Source: Gemmatimonadaceae bacterium (GTDB lineage Bacteria > Gemmatimonadota > Gemmatimonadetes > Gemmatimonadales > Gemmatimonadaceae). From it: a stretch of 41,626 nucleotides of DNA. Below are positions 1 to 8,434 of the stretch, piece by piece. Position numbers and translations under genes: made by a program. Location: positions 1-41,626 of the forward strand of contig JACCWE010000058.1 of the NCBI GenBank assembly GCA_013697785.1. The letters run 5' to 3'. The number at the start of each line of letters is the position of its first letter. Position 1 is the stretch's first letter. The notes beneath the pieces were generated by a model, which made no database searches, was not told where the DNA came from, and worked only from the letters and a program-made list of their open reading frames with translations.

Positions 1-49
1 CCATGCGCGGCCCCGCTTCGCATCCCTCACGACGCCCCCGTTCCTCGCT

Positions 50-55
50 TAGATT
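50..55 (+). promoter_or_regulatory. Possible -10 element of the HemX/CcsA operon
   Basis: The hexamer TAGATT lies 9 bases before the ATG at 65 and would place transcription start within a few bases of the start codon. No convincing -35 hexamer is seen about 17 bases upstream. The same spacing of a -10-like hexamer to the ATG recurs before alaS. This is a weak call from hexamer resemblance only. Confidence 0.3.
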
Positions 56-64
56 TGCGGCTGC

Positions 65-871
65 ATGCTCGTCATCGCCCACGCCATCGCCATCAGCTGT
101 TACATAGCGGCCGCCGGACTCGCGGCAGCACCATTCGCTCGCCCGATAGCGGCGCCGGTGCGCGGTGTGGTATCGCTGCTCACGATCGGCGTCGTGACGC
201 ATCTGGTCGCGCTCCTCGCGTATACGTGGCAGTTCGGCGCGCCACCGCTCACAGGCCTCGGACCCGCGCTCTCGACGGCCGCCTTCCTCGTCGCGGTCAC
301 GCTGCTCGCCGTCGAAGCGCTCGCGCGCGAGGTGAGTCTCACCCTCGTCACCGCGCCACTCGCAGCGCTCGTGACGATCGGCGCGATCGCGTCGCCGATG
401 GCGCCCGGACCCACGGCGCGCGCCGCGGGCACCGTGTGGCTCGTGCTCCACGTCGCTCTCAGCCTCCTCGGCTTCGCAGCGTTCGCGGCCGCCGCGGCCT
501 CCGGCGTGATGTATCTGCTCGAGCGACGCGAGCTCAAGTCGCGCCGCTTCGGCGCCATCTTCCGTTTTTTTCCACCGCTCGAAACACTTGACAGAGTCAA
601 CCATCTCGCGATCGTCTGTGGATGGATTGCACTCACGCTCGGCGTCGCCCTCGCGCTCGGATATTCGATCGTCTATCGCGACGCCGATCATCTCAAGGTG
701 ATCTGGGGGATCGCTGCGTGGACGGCGGTGACAGCGCTCACCGTGGGCCGCGTGGTCGCGGGATGGCAGGCAGCGCGCGCAGCTGCCTGGACGAGCGCGC
801 TTTTTCTCGCGGTCGTCGTGCTCTACGTCGCCTTCCGAACGGTCGGCCCGCGCGCGGGTGAATTTCTGTGA
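65..871 (+). CDS. HemX/CcsA-like cytochrome c assembly family membrane protein
   Basis: A 268-residue, almost wholly hydrophobic protein with about eight predicted membrane segments. It resembles the HemX branch of the CcsA/CcmC cytochrome c assembly family. I do not see the tryptophan-rich WWD haem-handling motif of true CcsA/CcmC, which favours HemX. HemX proteins are known to lie beside hemA and to affect glutamyl-tRNA reductase level or haem traffic, and that is the context here: two genes upstream of hemA. Its stop overlaps the next start by four bases (GTGA at 868-871), so it is translated together with the siroheme and hemA genes. The ATG at 65 starts directly with a hydrophobic segment. 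A cytochrome c maturation role remains an alternative. Confidence 0.75.
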   Translation: MLVIAHAIAISCYIAAAGLAAAPFARPIAAPVRGVVSLLTIGVVTHLVALLAYTWQFGAPPLTGLGPALSTAAFLVAVTLLAVEALAREVSLTLVTAPLAALVTIGAIASPMAPGPTARAAGTVWLVLHVALSLLGFAAFAAAAASGVMYLLERRELKSRRFGAIFRFFPPLETLDRVNHLAIVCGWIALTLGVALALGYSIVYRDADHLKVIWGIAAWTAVTALTVGRVVAGWQAARAAAWTSALFLAVVVLYVAFRTVGPRAGEFL

Positions 872-1479
872 TCGAGCTCCCGCTGATGCTGCACGGCGAC
901 TCGATCGAGGCGCTGATCGTCGGCGGCGGCGCGGTTGCGGCGCGCAAGGCTCGGGCACTTCTCGTCGCGGGTGCGCACGTGCGTCTCGTGGCGACGGAGA
1001 TCGGCGCCGACGTACGCGCGCTTGCGGCGACGCACGAGCTGCTGCATCTCGAGGAGCGGCCGTACGCGAGCGGCGATGTCGGAAGCGCGCAGCTCGTGAT
1101 CGCCGCAACCGGCGATCGCGCAGTGAACCGCCACGTCGCCGACGATGGCCACGCATCGCATCGCCTCGTCAATGTCGCCGACGATCCTGCGCGCGGAAAC
1201 TGCCGAACCACCGCGACGCACCGCGTCGGCGATCTGGTCATCGGCATCTCCGCCGGCGGCGTTCCGAACGCTGCCGCGCGCATTCGCGACTCGCTGGCTG
1301 AGCGGTTCGATGCGCGCTACGGCGCCGCCGTCTCCGCGCTCGCGACGCTCCGCCGCCGTCTGATCGACTCCGGCGACGTCGACGGCTGGCATCGCGCCGC
1401 CGCCGTGCTCATCGATGACTCCTTCTGCGACCGTGTCGAGAACGACCTGCTCGTACGCGAGGCCGAGCAATGGCGCTGA
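868..1479 (+). CDS. Precorrin-2 dehydrogenase / sirohydrochlorin ferrochelatase (Met8-like, CysG N-terminal type)
   Basis: A 203-residue protein matching the N-terminal NAD-binding half of CysG (stand-alone Met8/SirC type). Residues 16-27 carry a Rossmann GGGAVAARKA motif, followed by the usual acidic and ISAGGVPNAAARIRD-type stretch near residues 127-142 that contacts the porphyrin. The family oxidises precorrin-2 to sirohydrochlorin with NAD+, and many members also insert Fe2+, giving siroheme for sulfite and nitrite reductases. No methyltransferase domain is fused, so uroporphyrinogen methylation must be encoded elsewhere. The GTG start overlaps the upstream stop by four bases, and the 3' end overlaps hemA by ten bases. 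Whether it has ferrochelatase activity cannot be read from sequence. Confidence 0.85.
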   Translation: MIELPLMLHGDSIEALIVGGGAVAARKARALLVAGAHVRLVATEIGADVRALAATHELLHLEERPYASGDVGSAQLVIAATGDRAVNRHVADDGHASHRLVNVADDPARGNCRTTATHRVGDLVIGISAGGVPNAAARIRDSLAERFDARYGAAVSALATLRRRLIDSGDVDGWHRAAAVLIDDSFCDRVENDLLVREAEQWR

Positions 1480-2774
1480 TCGTCGCCGGAGTGAGCCACC
1501 ACACGGCGCCGCTCGCCCTGCGCGAGCGGCTCGTCGTGAACGCGGGCGAGACGATTGTTGCCGCGGAGCGCATCCGCGAGGCCGCGGGAGCAAGAGAAGT
1601 GGTGCTCCTCTCCACGTGCAATCGCACCGAGCTCTACGCCGTCGAGGGCGACGCCGACGCGGTCCCCGCGATCTGGAGCGACTTCTCCGCGCTGCTCGGC
1701 GAAGACGTCTCGCACTTCGGCTACGTGCGCCGCGATCGCGATGCAGTGGCGCATCTCTACCGCGTCACCGCTGGAATGGACTCGATGATCCTCGGCGAAG
1801 CACAGATCCACGGCCAGGTGCGCGACGCGTGGGAGCGCAGCCGAGCCGCATCGGGCGCCGTGCTCACGCGACTCTTTCAGTCCGCGCTGATGGTCGGCGG
1901 CCGCGTGCGCAGCGAGACGACGATCGGACACGGCGCCGCGTCCACGAGCTCCGCGGCCGTGCAGCTCGCATCCAAGATCTTCGGCTCGCTGAGCGGACGC
2001 CACGCGATGGTCCTGGGCGCCGGCGAGATGGCGGAGCTCGCGCTCGAGTGTCTCGCGAGCGAAGGCGTGCGCACGGCGATCGTTGCGAATCGCACGCACG
2101 AGCGCGCCGAGGAGCTCGCGGAACGCTACAAGGCGCAGGCGCTCCACTACGACGAATGCTGGGCGCGCCTCGCCGACGTCGACCTCCTCATTTGCTCGAC
2201 GGCGGCACCGCACGCAATCGTCGGCGTCGAACAGATATCGGTATCGCTCAAGGCGCGCGGCGATCGTCCCCTCTGCATCCTCGACATCGCTGTTCCTCGC
2301 GATGTCGACCCTGCGGTCGGGGAGCTCGGCAACGTCTTTCTCTACGACATCGATGATCTTCGCTCGGTTGCTACGGCGAACGTCGAGCGGAGGAAGGACG
2401 AGCTTCCGGCGGCGGAGTCGGTGATCGCACCGGAGGTCGAGAAGTACTGGGAATGGCTCGCAGGGCTGGCGGCGGTCCCGGTCTTGCGCACCTTTCGCAC
2501 GGAGATGGACAGAATGCGCGAAGCCGAGTTGGCCGAGGCGCTGCGCAAGCTGGAGCACCTGTCTCCGCGAGATCGCGAGGCGGTAGAACATTTTTCGAGG
2601 GCTTTGATGAACAAGTTTCTGCACGAGCCGAGTGTGCGCCTGCGCGCGGCCGCGGCGAATGGCCGCGGGCTCGGCGTCGTCGATGCGCTCCGCTATCTCT
2701 TCGATCTCCGCTCCGCGGGCGACGCAGGAGTCGACACCGCCGGTGAGGCGCCACCAGCGCGGCGCACAGAATGA
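1470..2774 (+). CDS. hemA: Glutamyl-tRNA reductase
   Basis: A 434-residue protein of normal length for GluTR, the NADPH-dependent enzyme that converts glutamyl-tRNA(Glu) to glutamate-1-semialdehyde, the first committed step of C5-pathway tetrapyrrole synthesis. Clear signatures are the N-terminal GVSHHTAPLALRE, the catalytic cysteine C50 in LLSTCNRTE, and the YRVTAGMDSMILGEAQIHGQV region that follows. An NADPH-binding Rossmann domain spans about residues 165-310 (VLGAGEMAE), and a helical dimerisation domain follows. The ATG at 1470 lies inside the preceding gene. The C-terminus ends in a short Ala/Pro/Arg tail. Use of the C5 pathway is established for this family, and the siroheme enzyme beside it shares the same tetrapyrrole precursors. 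Confidence 0.96.
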   Translation: MALIVAGVSHHTAPLALRERLVVNAGETIVAAERIREAAGAREVVLLSTCNRTELYAVEGDADAVPAIWSDFSALLGEDVSHFGYVRRDRDAVAHLYRVTAGMDSMILGEAQIHGQVRDAWERSRAASGAVLTRLFQSALMVGGRVRSETTIGHGAASTSSAAVQLASKIFGSLSGRHAMVLGAGEMAELALECLASEGVRTAIVANRTHERAEELAERYKAQALHYDECWARLADVDLLICSTAAPHAIVGVEQISVSLKARGDRPLCILDIAVPRDVDPAVGELGNVFLYDIDDLRSVATANVERRKDELPAAESVIAPEVEKYWEWLAGLAAVPVLRTFRTEMDRMREAELAEALRKLEHLSPRDREAVEHFSRALMNKFLHEPSVRLRAAAANGRGLGVVDALRYLFDLRSAGDAGVDTAGEAPPARRTE

Positions 2775-3736
2775 CGCGTCGCGCACTCGTGAGCGGCGGC
2801 GCCGGCTTCATCGGCTCGCACGTGACCGACATTCTGCTCGCGAACGACTACGCGGTGACCGTGATCGACAACCTCTCGAGCGGCAAGCGCGAGCAGGTGC
2901 CGTCGCGGGCGAGCTTCAAGGAGCTCGACGTCTGCTCGCCTGACGCAGCTGCGCTGGTGCGCGATGGGAAGTTCGATGTCATCTGCCACCTGGCGGCGCA
3001 GATCGACGTCCGGAAGAGCGTCACCGATCCGGCGGCGGATGCGAACCTGAACATCGGCGGCTCGCTCAACCTGCTCCAGGCCGTGAACCAGTCCGGCTAC
3101 AAGACTCGCTTCGTCTTCTCCAGCACCGGCGGCGCGGTGTACGGCGATCTCGTCGAGGCGCCGACGTCGGAGGATGCACCGAAGGATCCGCAGTCCCCAT
3201 ACGGCACCGCGAAGTTCAGCGTCGAGCTGTACATGGGCTACTTCGCGCGCGTGCATGGACTCGATTGCGTCGCGCTCCGCTATGCGAACGTGTACGGACC
3301 GCGTCAGGATCCGCACGGTGAGGCAGGCGTCGTCGCGATCTTCTGCGACAGGCTGATCGACGGCACGCCGCTCACGGTGTTCGGTGATGGTGGCCAGACG
3401 CGCGACTATGTTTTCGTCGGTGACGTGGCGCGCGCGAATCTCGCGGCCGCAACGGTGGCGCTTCCGCCTGCGACCGGCGTCGACAGCCGCGCCTTCAACA
3501 TCGGCACGAGCGTCGAGACCGACGTCGTGACGCTCGCGAAGGTGTTGAAGGAAGTCTCGGGTGGAAGCTCCGAGGTCGTACACGCGGCCGCGCGCGCGGG
3601 TGAGCAGCGCCGCTCCGCCATTCGCAACGACAAGGCAGGGAAGCTCCTCGGCTGGAAACCGAAGGTGAACATCCATGATGGGCTTCGCGACACCTACGGA
3701 TGGTTCGCGGCGCGCCGCACGGGAGAGAAGGCATGA
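2771..3736 (+). CDS. NAD-dependent nucleotide-sugar epimerase/dehydratase (GalE-like extended SDR)
   Basis: A 321-residue extended short-chain dehydrogenase. The NAD-binding GGAGFIG motif is at residues 9-15, the adenine-ribose loop VIDNLSSGK at about 31-39, the catalytic serine/threonine in FSSTGGAVYGD at 116-125, and the catalytic YGTAK at 144-148. The C-terminal half has the substrate-binding RYANVYGPRQDP and DGGQTRDYVFVGDVA motifs typical of UDP-glucose 4-epimerase-like enzymes. It probably interconverts UDP-sugars for surface polysaccharide, but the exact substrate cannot be set. It overlaps hemA upstream and the TolQ gene downstream by four bases each, so it bridges the tetrapyrrole and envelope blocks. 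Confidence 0.88.
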   Translation: MTRRALVSGGAGFIGSHVTDILLANDYAVTVIDNLSSGKREQVPSRASFKELDVCSPDAAALVRDGKFDVICHLAAQIDVRKSVTDPAADANLNIGGSLNLLQAVNQSGYKTRFVFSSTGGAVYGDLVEAPTSEDAPKDPQSPYGTAKFSVELYMGYFARVHGLDCVALRYANVYGPRQDPHGEAGVVAIFCDRLIDGTPLTVFGDGGQTRDYVFVGDVARANLAAATVALPPATGVDSRAFNIGTSVETDVVTLAKVLKEVSGGSSEVVHAAARAGEQRRSAIRNDKAGKLLGWKPKVNIHDGLRDTYGWFAARRTGEKA

Positions 3737-4452
3737 TGCACGGGCTCGCTCTACTGCAGGTCGGCGGCGCGGTGCCGACGTCGGCGTTCGATCTCATTCG
3801 CTCGGCGTCGCCGGTCACGCGAGGTGTGCTCATTTTCCTGCTCGTGCTCTCGCTCGTGAGCTGGGCGATCATGCTCGCGAAGTGGATCGAGTTTCATCGC
3901 GTGACGAAGCGCGGACGCGAGTTCGTGTACGAGTTCGAGCGCACGCCATCGCTCGATGCGGCGGCGAACCTCACGCGGCGCGCGAAGTCGAATCCATTCA
4001 CACGCGTCTTCACGCGGGCCGTGAACTTCTTCGCCGAGCTGAAGCCGGGTGCGCTCAAGGACACGGCGGCGGCGCCGCTCCGCGGATCGCAGGTCGAGGC
4101 GCTCCGGCTCGTGCTCGAGTCCGAGAGCTCCACGCAGCGCGATCAGCTCTCGTCCTACATCCCGTGGCTCGCCACGATCGGCTCCGTCAGCCCGCTGGTC
4201 GGTCTGCTCGGCACCGTGCTCGGCGTCATCCACGCGTTCATCGGAATCGCAGTGAGCGGCTCCGGAAATCTGAGCGCGGTCGCGCCGGGTGTGGCCGAGG
4301 CGCTGACGGCGACGGCGGCGGCACTCGCGGTCGCCATCCCGGCCGTCTTCGGCTACAACATCTTCGCGGCGCGCCTCAATCGCCTGGAGAGTGAGCTCGA
4401 GGGCTTCGGCACCGAGATCCTCGCGATGATGGTTCGCGAGGGACGGATCTAG
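3733..4452 (+). CDS. tolQ: TolQ/ExbB-family proton channel subunit
   Basis: A 239-residue MotA/TolQ/ExbB protein with a membrane segment near residues 27-48, then a cytoplasmic helical loop, and two further membrane segments in the C-terminal half (IPWLATIGSVSPLVGLLGTV and a following Ala-rich helix, ALTATAAALAVAIPAV). TolQ pentamers with TolR form the proton-driven motor that energises TolA and the Tol-Pal system during outer-membrane constriction. I chose the ATG at 3733 because it overlaps the epimerase stop (ATGA); an upstream in-frame ATG at 3700 would add an implausible polar leader. The downstream tolR, tolB and pal genes support TolQ over ExbB. Confidence 0.9.
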   Translation: MMHGLALLQVGGAVPTSAFDLIRSASPVTRGVLIFLLVLSLVSWAIMLAKWIEFHRVTKRGREFVYEFERTPSLDAAANLTRRAKSNPFTRVFTRAVNFFAELKPGALKDTAAAPLRGSQVEALRLVLESESSTQRDQLSSYIPWLATIGSVSPLVGLLGTVLGVIHAFIGIAVSGSGNLSAVAPGVAEALTATAAALAVAIPAVFGYNIFAARLNRLESELEGFGTEILAMMVREGRI

Positions 4453-4869
4453 ATGAGCCGGCGCGCGCGGGCGGGGCGGCTGCCCCTCAACGCCGACATC
4501 AACGTCGTGAGTCTCATCGACGTGATGATGCTCCTCATGGTGATCTTCATGATCACCGCGCCGATGATGCAGGGCGGCGTCGACATCCAGCTGCCGCAGG
4601 CGCAGGCGCGCCCGCTCGAGTCGAAGAACGGGCTCGTGGTCACGATCGATCGCGGCGGAAACATTCTCGTGGATGAGAACAAGCTGCGCTACGACGAGTT
4701 TCGCGCGAGCTTCAAGGCGCTCGCTGCGCAGCGCGGCCACGGCGGCATCTATCTGCGGGCCGACAAGGGAGTCCCGTACGGCACGGTCGTGCAGGTGCTC
4801 GCGATCATGCGTGCGGCTGGGGTCGGCGATGTCGGGCTCGTGGCGGAGCCGGAGGCGATCAGACGGTGA
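4453..4869 (+). CDS. tolR: TolR/ExbD-family proton channel subunit
   Basis: A 138-residue protein with one N-terminal membrane helix (about residues 18-38) and a periplasmic ExbD/TolR domain. Aspartate D23 in SLIDVMMLLMVIF corresponds to the membrane aspartate used for proton passage in the family. The short N-terminus before the helix is basic, fitting an inside-to-outside orientation. The ATG follows the tolQ stop with no gap, and the 3' end overlaps the TonB-like gene by four bases. It is the partner of the preceding TolQ. Confidence 0.92.
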   Translation: MSRRARAGRLPLNADINVVSLIDVMMLLMVIFMITAPMMQGGVDIQLPQAQARPLESKNGLVVTIDRGGNILVDENKLRYDEFRASFKALAAQRGHGGIYLRADKGVPYGTVVQVLAIMRAAGVGDVGLVAEPEAIRR

Positions 4870-5576
4870 GCGACGCGCGCGCCGACGATCGCTCCCGGCT
4901 CGCACTCCCTCTCACCTTCTCGGCGATCGGGCACGTGGCAGTTTTTGCGGCGCTGATGTTCATCCGCCCGGCGCCGCCGAAGCAACTGCCTCCCATGTAT
5001 CGGGTCAACATAGTAGCGGCGCCACCGGGTCCCCGCGCCGAAGGCGTCGTGGTGCCGCCGGCGCCGACTCCGCCGCCGGCTCCGGAGAAGGTGCCGCCGC
5101 GCGCGCAGACGCCGCCCAAGGCAATGCCGATGCCGACGACGGTGCCGGTCGCGAAGCCCGTCGCGCAGGCGACACCGACTCCGACGCCGGTCGCCGTTCC
5201 TCCGAAGGCGGCGCCCCATCCCGCGGGCGGCGGCCCGACCGGCGATCGCGGCACGGATGTCGCCACCGTTCGCACAGAGGGCGTCGACTTTCCCTTTCCC
5301 GGCTACCTCGAGAACATCGTGCGCCAGATCGCGAAGAACTTCGGCGAGCACCGGAACGCGAACGTGAGGGCCGAAGTGCAGTTTCTGATCAGGCGCGACG
5401 GCACCGTCAGCGCAATCCAGTTCGTGACGCGCTCCGGCAACTATTCCTTCGACCTGGACGCCCAGGGCGCGGTGGAGGCGGCGGCGAAGAACAACGGCTT
5501 CGGCCCGCTCCCCAACGGTTTTTCCGACGATGTGCTCCCCGTCATCTTCAGCTTCGACCCATCGGTGGTTCATTGA
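4866..5576 (+). CDS. TonB/TolA-like energy-transducing protein of the Tol cluster
   Basis: A 236-residue protein with a single N-terminal membrane anchor (about residues 14-33), a long Pro/Ala/Val-rich periplasmic spacer (about 36-130), and a compact C-terminal domain (about 140-236). The C-terminal domain contains PGYLENIVRQIAKNF and VQFLIRRDGTVSAIQFV, typical of TonB/TolA C-terminal domains. The anchor carries S19-x3-H23, the serine/histidine pair by which TonB and TolA couple to ExbB/D or TolQ/R. It occupies the tolA position between tolR and tolB, so it is probably the functional TolA. Its spacer is Pro-rich, as in TonB, rather than the Ala/Lys-rich helix of enterobacterial TolA. GTG start with a four-base overlap to tolR. 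Confidence 0.85.
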   Translation: MSDARADDRSRLALPLTFSAIGHVAVFAALMFIRPAPPKQLPPMYRVNIVAAPPGPRAEGVVVPPAPTPPPAPEKVPPRAQTPPKAMPMPTTVPVAKPVAQATPTPTPVAVPPKAAPHPAGGGPTGDRGTDVATVRTEGVDFPFPGYLENIVRQIAKNFGEHRNANVRAEVQFLIRRDGTVSAIQFVTRSGNYSFDLDAQGAVEAAAKNNGFGPLPNGFSDDVLPVIFSFDPSVVH

Positions 5577-6922
5577 TAATTGTACCTGAGCGCATCACGC
5601 GCGCATCACACGGCTCCACGCGCGCGCTCGTCGCGTTCGCGATCGCACTGCTCCTCGCGCCGCTCATCACGCGTGACGCGCGCGGCCAGGACACCACACA
5701 TGCCGTTCGCATCGGCCTCACCTATCAACCCGGAACCAAGCCCGGGGTGATCGTGCTCGCGATTCGCGGCGCGTGGGGCGACAGCCTGCAGGCGATCATC
5801 GCGCGCGATCTCGACTACGGCGATCGCGTCGAAGTGATCGGGCTTCCTGGTACGCCGGCGGCCAGCTCGCTCGCCGGAATCGGACCCGGGGTGAGCTATC
5901 CGCTGTGGAAGTCGCTCAACGCGGCGGCGGCTGTGCAGACGACCGTCACCCCCAGCGGCTTGCATGTCGCAGTACATGATGTGACAGGTCGTAAGATCGT
6001 GCAGGTAGCGGACTTCCCGCTCCCACTTGCGGGCGGTTCTGGGGAGTGGCGCCTTGCCGTGCATGGCATCTCCGACGAGATCGAGCAGTGGATCACGGGC
6101 ACGCGCGGAGTCGCGCAGACGCGGATTCTCTTCGTGCGCGGGGGCCGCGTGTACGTGGTCGACACGGACGGATTCGGTGAGCGGCTCGTGAGCGATGCGG
6201 GGCTGTCGCTCTCTCCCGCGTGGGCGCCCGATGGCCTGACGATCTCGTACAGCGTACTCGGCTCGCGCGGCTGGAGCATCGTGACCAGGAGTGTCGCAGG
6301 AGGCGCGGGACGCACGCTTCCGTCGACCACGAGCGGCCTCAATACCACGCCGGCATTTTCGCCCAATGGGCTGACGCTCGCCTATTCGCACGGCGATGAA
6401 GCAGGCACCGATCTGATGCTCGTCGACCTCGCTGGCGGCGGTCCGCGCCGCATCACGGTTGGTCATGGCTCCGACAATACGTCACCCGAGTTTAGCCCCG
6501 ATGGAAGAAAAATCGCATTCACCTCGGGGCGCGCAGGCCATCCAGAGGTATACATTATGGATGTCGACGGCTCGAACGTGGAGCTCCTGACTCCGTTTAA
6601 CTTTGGCGATCGGAACTACCGCTCGAATCCCGATTGGGCGCCCGATGCGCAGCACGTCGCCTTTCAGTCGCAGATCGGAGGGGCGTTTCAGATCATGGTG
6701 ATCTCGCTCCGCGACCGCTCGGTAAAGCAGATCACGAGCGAGGGCGTGAACGAGGATCCAGCGTGGGCGCCCGATGCTCGGCATGTGGTGTTCACGTCGT
6801 CACGAACGGGAGTCAGGCAGCTGTTCATACTCGATTCCGAATCAGGGCGCGCTCGTCAGCTCACGCATGCGGGCGGGGCTCGTCTGGCGGCTTGGTCGCA
6901 CTCGCTTGGTCACGCTCGCTGA
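5573..6922 (+). CDS. tolB: Tol-Pal system protein TolB
   Basis: About 449 residues: an N-terminal secretion signal (hydrophobic ALVAFAIALLLAPLI), a TolB N-terminal domain, and a C-terminal six-bladed beta-propeller. The propeller is shown by repeated DPK/DPD40-like units such as LSPAWAPDGLTISYS, TPAFSPNGLTLAYS, SPEFSPDGRKIAFTS and NPDWAPDAQHVAFQS. TolB binds Pal and is part of the periplasmic Tol-Pal relay. The frame is open far upstream, but that part overlaps tolR and the TonB-like gene. The most likely start is TTG at 5573, which overlaps the preceding stop (TTGA) and is followed by a basic N-terminus and signal. No ATG or GTG occurs in a suitable position. Confidence 0.9.
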   Translation: MIIVPERITRASHGSTRALVAFAIALLLAPLITRDARGQDTTHAVRIGLTYQPGTKPGVIVLAIRGAWGDSLQAIIARDLDYGDRVEVIGLPGTPAASSLAGIGPGVSYPLWKSLNAAAAVQTTVTPSGLHVAVHDVTGRKIVQVADFPLPLAGGSGEWRLAVHGISDEIEQWITGTRGVAQTRILFVRGGRVYVVDTDGFGERLVSDAGLSLSPAWAPDGLTISYSVLGSRGWSIVTRSVAGGAGRTLPSTTSGLNTTPAFSPNGLTLAYSHGDEAGTDLMLVDLAGGGPRRITVGHGSDNTSPEFSPDGRKIAFTSGRAGHPEVYIMDVDGSNVELLTPFNFGDRNYRSNPDWAPDAQHVAFQSQIGGAFQIMVISLRDRSVKQITSEGVNEDPAWAPDARHVVFTSSRTGVRQLFILDSESGRARQLTHAGGARLAAWSHSLGHAR

Positions 6923-6934
6923 GTTGTAGAACGT

Positions 6935-6950
6935 ACGCGCCCAGGCGCGT
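6935..6950 (+). other. Short GC-rich stem-loop between tolB and pal
   Basis: ACGCGC (6935-6940) and GCGCGT (6945-6950) form a 6-bp stem with a four-base loop, followed by a pyrimidine-rich stretch with TTTCTTTTT. It could be a weak terminator or an mRNA-stabilising element that lets pal be expressed differently from tolB. The run of T is not directly adjacent, so strong termination is unlikely. Confidence 0.35.
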
Positions 6951-7002
6951 TGATACCGGTTTCTTTTTCGCGGCACCGTGTTCCTTCTCTGGAGAGACCC
7001 AT

Positions 7003-7563
7003 ATGAACGCACGCTCGCTCTTCGCTGTCTCCTCGCTCGCCGTGCTCGCGCTCGGCGCGTGCCACAAGAAGGTTGCGCCTGCGCCGGCACCGGCTCCAGA
7101 GCCGCCGGCCGCTGCTCCGGCCCCACCGCCGCCACCGCCGGCCCCTGCGCCTACCAACTCCGGCGCAGACATGGCCAGTGCGCGTGACGCCGCTCGTGCA
7201 TCGCTCACCGCGCCGATCTACTTCGACCTCGACAGCGACGCGCTGTCCGATGCCGATCGTGCGGCGCTCGATGCGAAGGTCGGGATTCTGAATGCGAGCG
7301 CGGGCGTCAAGATCCGTGTCGCCGGACACACCGACGAGCGTGGCTCCGACGAGTATAACCTCGCCCTCGGCCAGCGCCGCGCGGCGGCAGCGAAGCGCTA
7401 TCTCACACAGCACGGCGTTCCCGATGCGTCGATCGACATCATCAGCTATGGCGAAGAGCATCCGGCCATGGACGGTCACGATGAAGGGTCGTGGTCGAAG
7501 AATCGTCGCGATGAGTTCGAGATCACCGCGGGCGCTGACGCACTCAAGCCCGCTGCCCAGTGA
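7003..7563 (+). CDS. pal: Peptidoglycan-associated lipoprotein Pal
   Basis: A 186-residue lipoprotein. A signal peptide ends in the lipobox LALGAC with C20 as the acylated residue, followed by an unusually Pro/Ala-rich linker (about residues 24-50) and an OmpA-like peptidoglycan-binding domain (about 68-175). The domain has the family core IYFDLDSDALSDADRAAL, IRVAGHTDERGSDEYNLALGQRRA and a conserved NRRDEFEI. Pal binds meso-DAP peptidoglycan and TolB, linking the outer membrane to the wall. ATG 7003 follows a good ribosome-binding site (GGAGAG at 6991-6996). An in-frame upstream extension is rejected because it would bury the signal peptide. Confidence 0.95.
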   Translation: MNARSLFAVSSLAVLALGACHKKVAPAPAPAPEPPAAAPAPPPPPPAPAPTNSGADMASARDAARASLTAPIYFDLDSDALSDADRAALDAKVGILNASAGVKIRVAGHTDERGSDEYNLALGQRRAAAAKRYLTQHGVPDASIDIISYGEEHPAMDGHDEGSWSKNRRDEFEITAGADALKPAAQ

Positions 7564-8414
7564 TTCGCGGCGTGCGGTGCCTCCTGCCGGTCGTGCTCCT
7601 CGCGACGGGCGCGTGCTTCGCCACACGGGAAGATGTGCAGGCATTGCACGCTGATGTGCAGACGTTGCGCGCGGACAACGCGCGCAGCGACTCTGCCCGG
7701 CGCGCGTCGCTCGATCGCGTGGTCGCGTCGCTGAACATCGTGCGCGACTCGCTCGGCTTGTTGAGCAATCGCGTCGTGAAGATGCAGGGCGATGTGCGGG
7801 GCGACCTGTACAACGTCGGCCAGCAGCTTCTTCAGATTCAGGAGCTGACCGGCCAGAGCCAGCAGCGCGTGCAGGAGCTTCGCGCGTCGCTCGAGGCGAA
7901 GCAGTCCGACATCGCTTCCACCTCGGTGAGTGCGTCGCCGGCCGGCATGAGTGCGCCGACGGGCAGCGCGTCGTCGCCATCCGGTTCGCCTCGCGCGGGT
8001 GCCGCGACGCCGGCTCCATCGGCGGGTGCGGGAGCGACACCGGGGCCGAACCAGCTCTTTCAGATCTCACTCGAGCAGCTGCGCCGGGGATCGCCCGGGG
8101 CGGCGCGCACGGGGCTGCAGACGCTGCTCGCTCAGTATCCGACATCGGATCTGGTGCCCGACGCGCAATTTTATCTTGGTGAGGCGTACAAGCAGGAAGG
8201 GAACGCAGCAGGCGCGGACTCCGCCTACGCGGCCGTAGTTTCCGGATATCCGACATCGCCTCGCGCGCCGACGGCACTTTACAAGCGTGCGCTGGGTATG
8301 GAGGAGAAGGGAAACGTCACCGGTGCTCGCGGACTGCTGAATGATCTCGTGCAGCGCTATCCTCGCTCCGATGAGGCTTCGCTCGCGAAGGAACGGCTCC
8401 GCACGCTCAAGTAG
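7560..8414 (+). CDS. cpoB: CpoB/YbgF-like Tol-Pal accessory lipoprotein
   Basis: A 284-residue protein with a lipobox LLATGAC (C19), an N-terminal coiled coil (about residues 25-120, heptad-like LHADVQTLRADNARSD and onward), a Ser/Ala/Pro-rich linker, and C-terminal TPR repeats (about 165-284). This is the CpoB (YbgF) architecture, and the gene follows pal as in many diderms. In Escherichia coli CpoB couples outer-membrane constriction to peptidoglycan synthesis. E. coli CpoB is a soluble periplasmic protein; the lipobox here implies membrane anchoring. The GTG start overlaps the pal stop by four bases. Confidence 0.85.
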   Translation: MIRGVRCLLPVVLLATGACFATREDVQALHADVQTLRADNARSDSARRASLDRVVASLNIVRDSLGLLSNRVVKMQGDVRGDLYNVGQQLLQIQELTGQSQQRVQELRASLEAKQSDIASTSVSASPAGMSAPTGSASSPSGSPRAGAATPAPSAGAGATPGPNQLFQISLEQLRRGSPGAARTGLQTLLAQYPTSDLVPDAQFYLGEAYKQEGNAAGADSAYAAVVSGYPTSPRAPTALYKRALGMEEKGNVTGARGLLNDLVQRYPRSDEASLAKERLRTLK

Positions 8415-8434
8415 CAGCCAAGAGCTGGACATAC

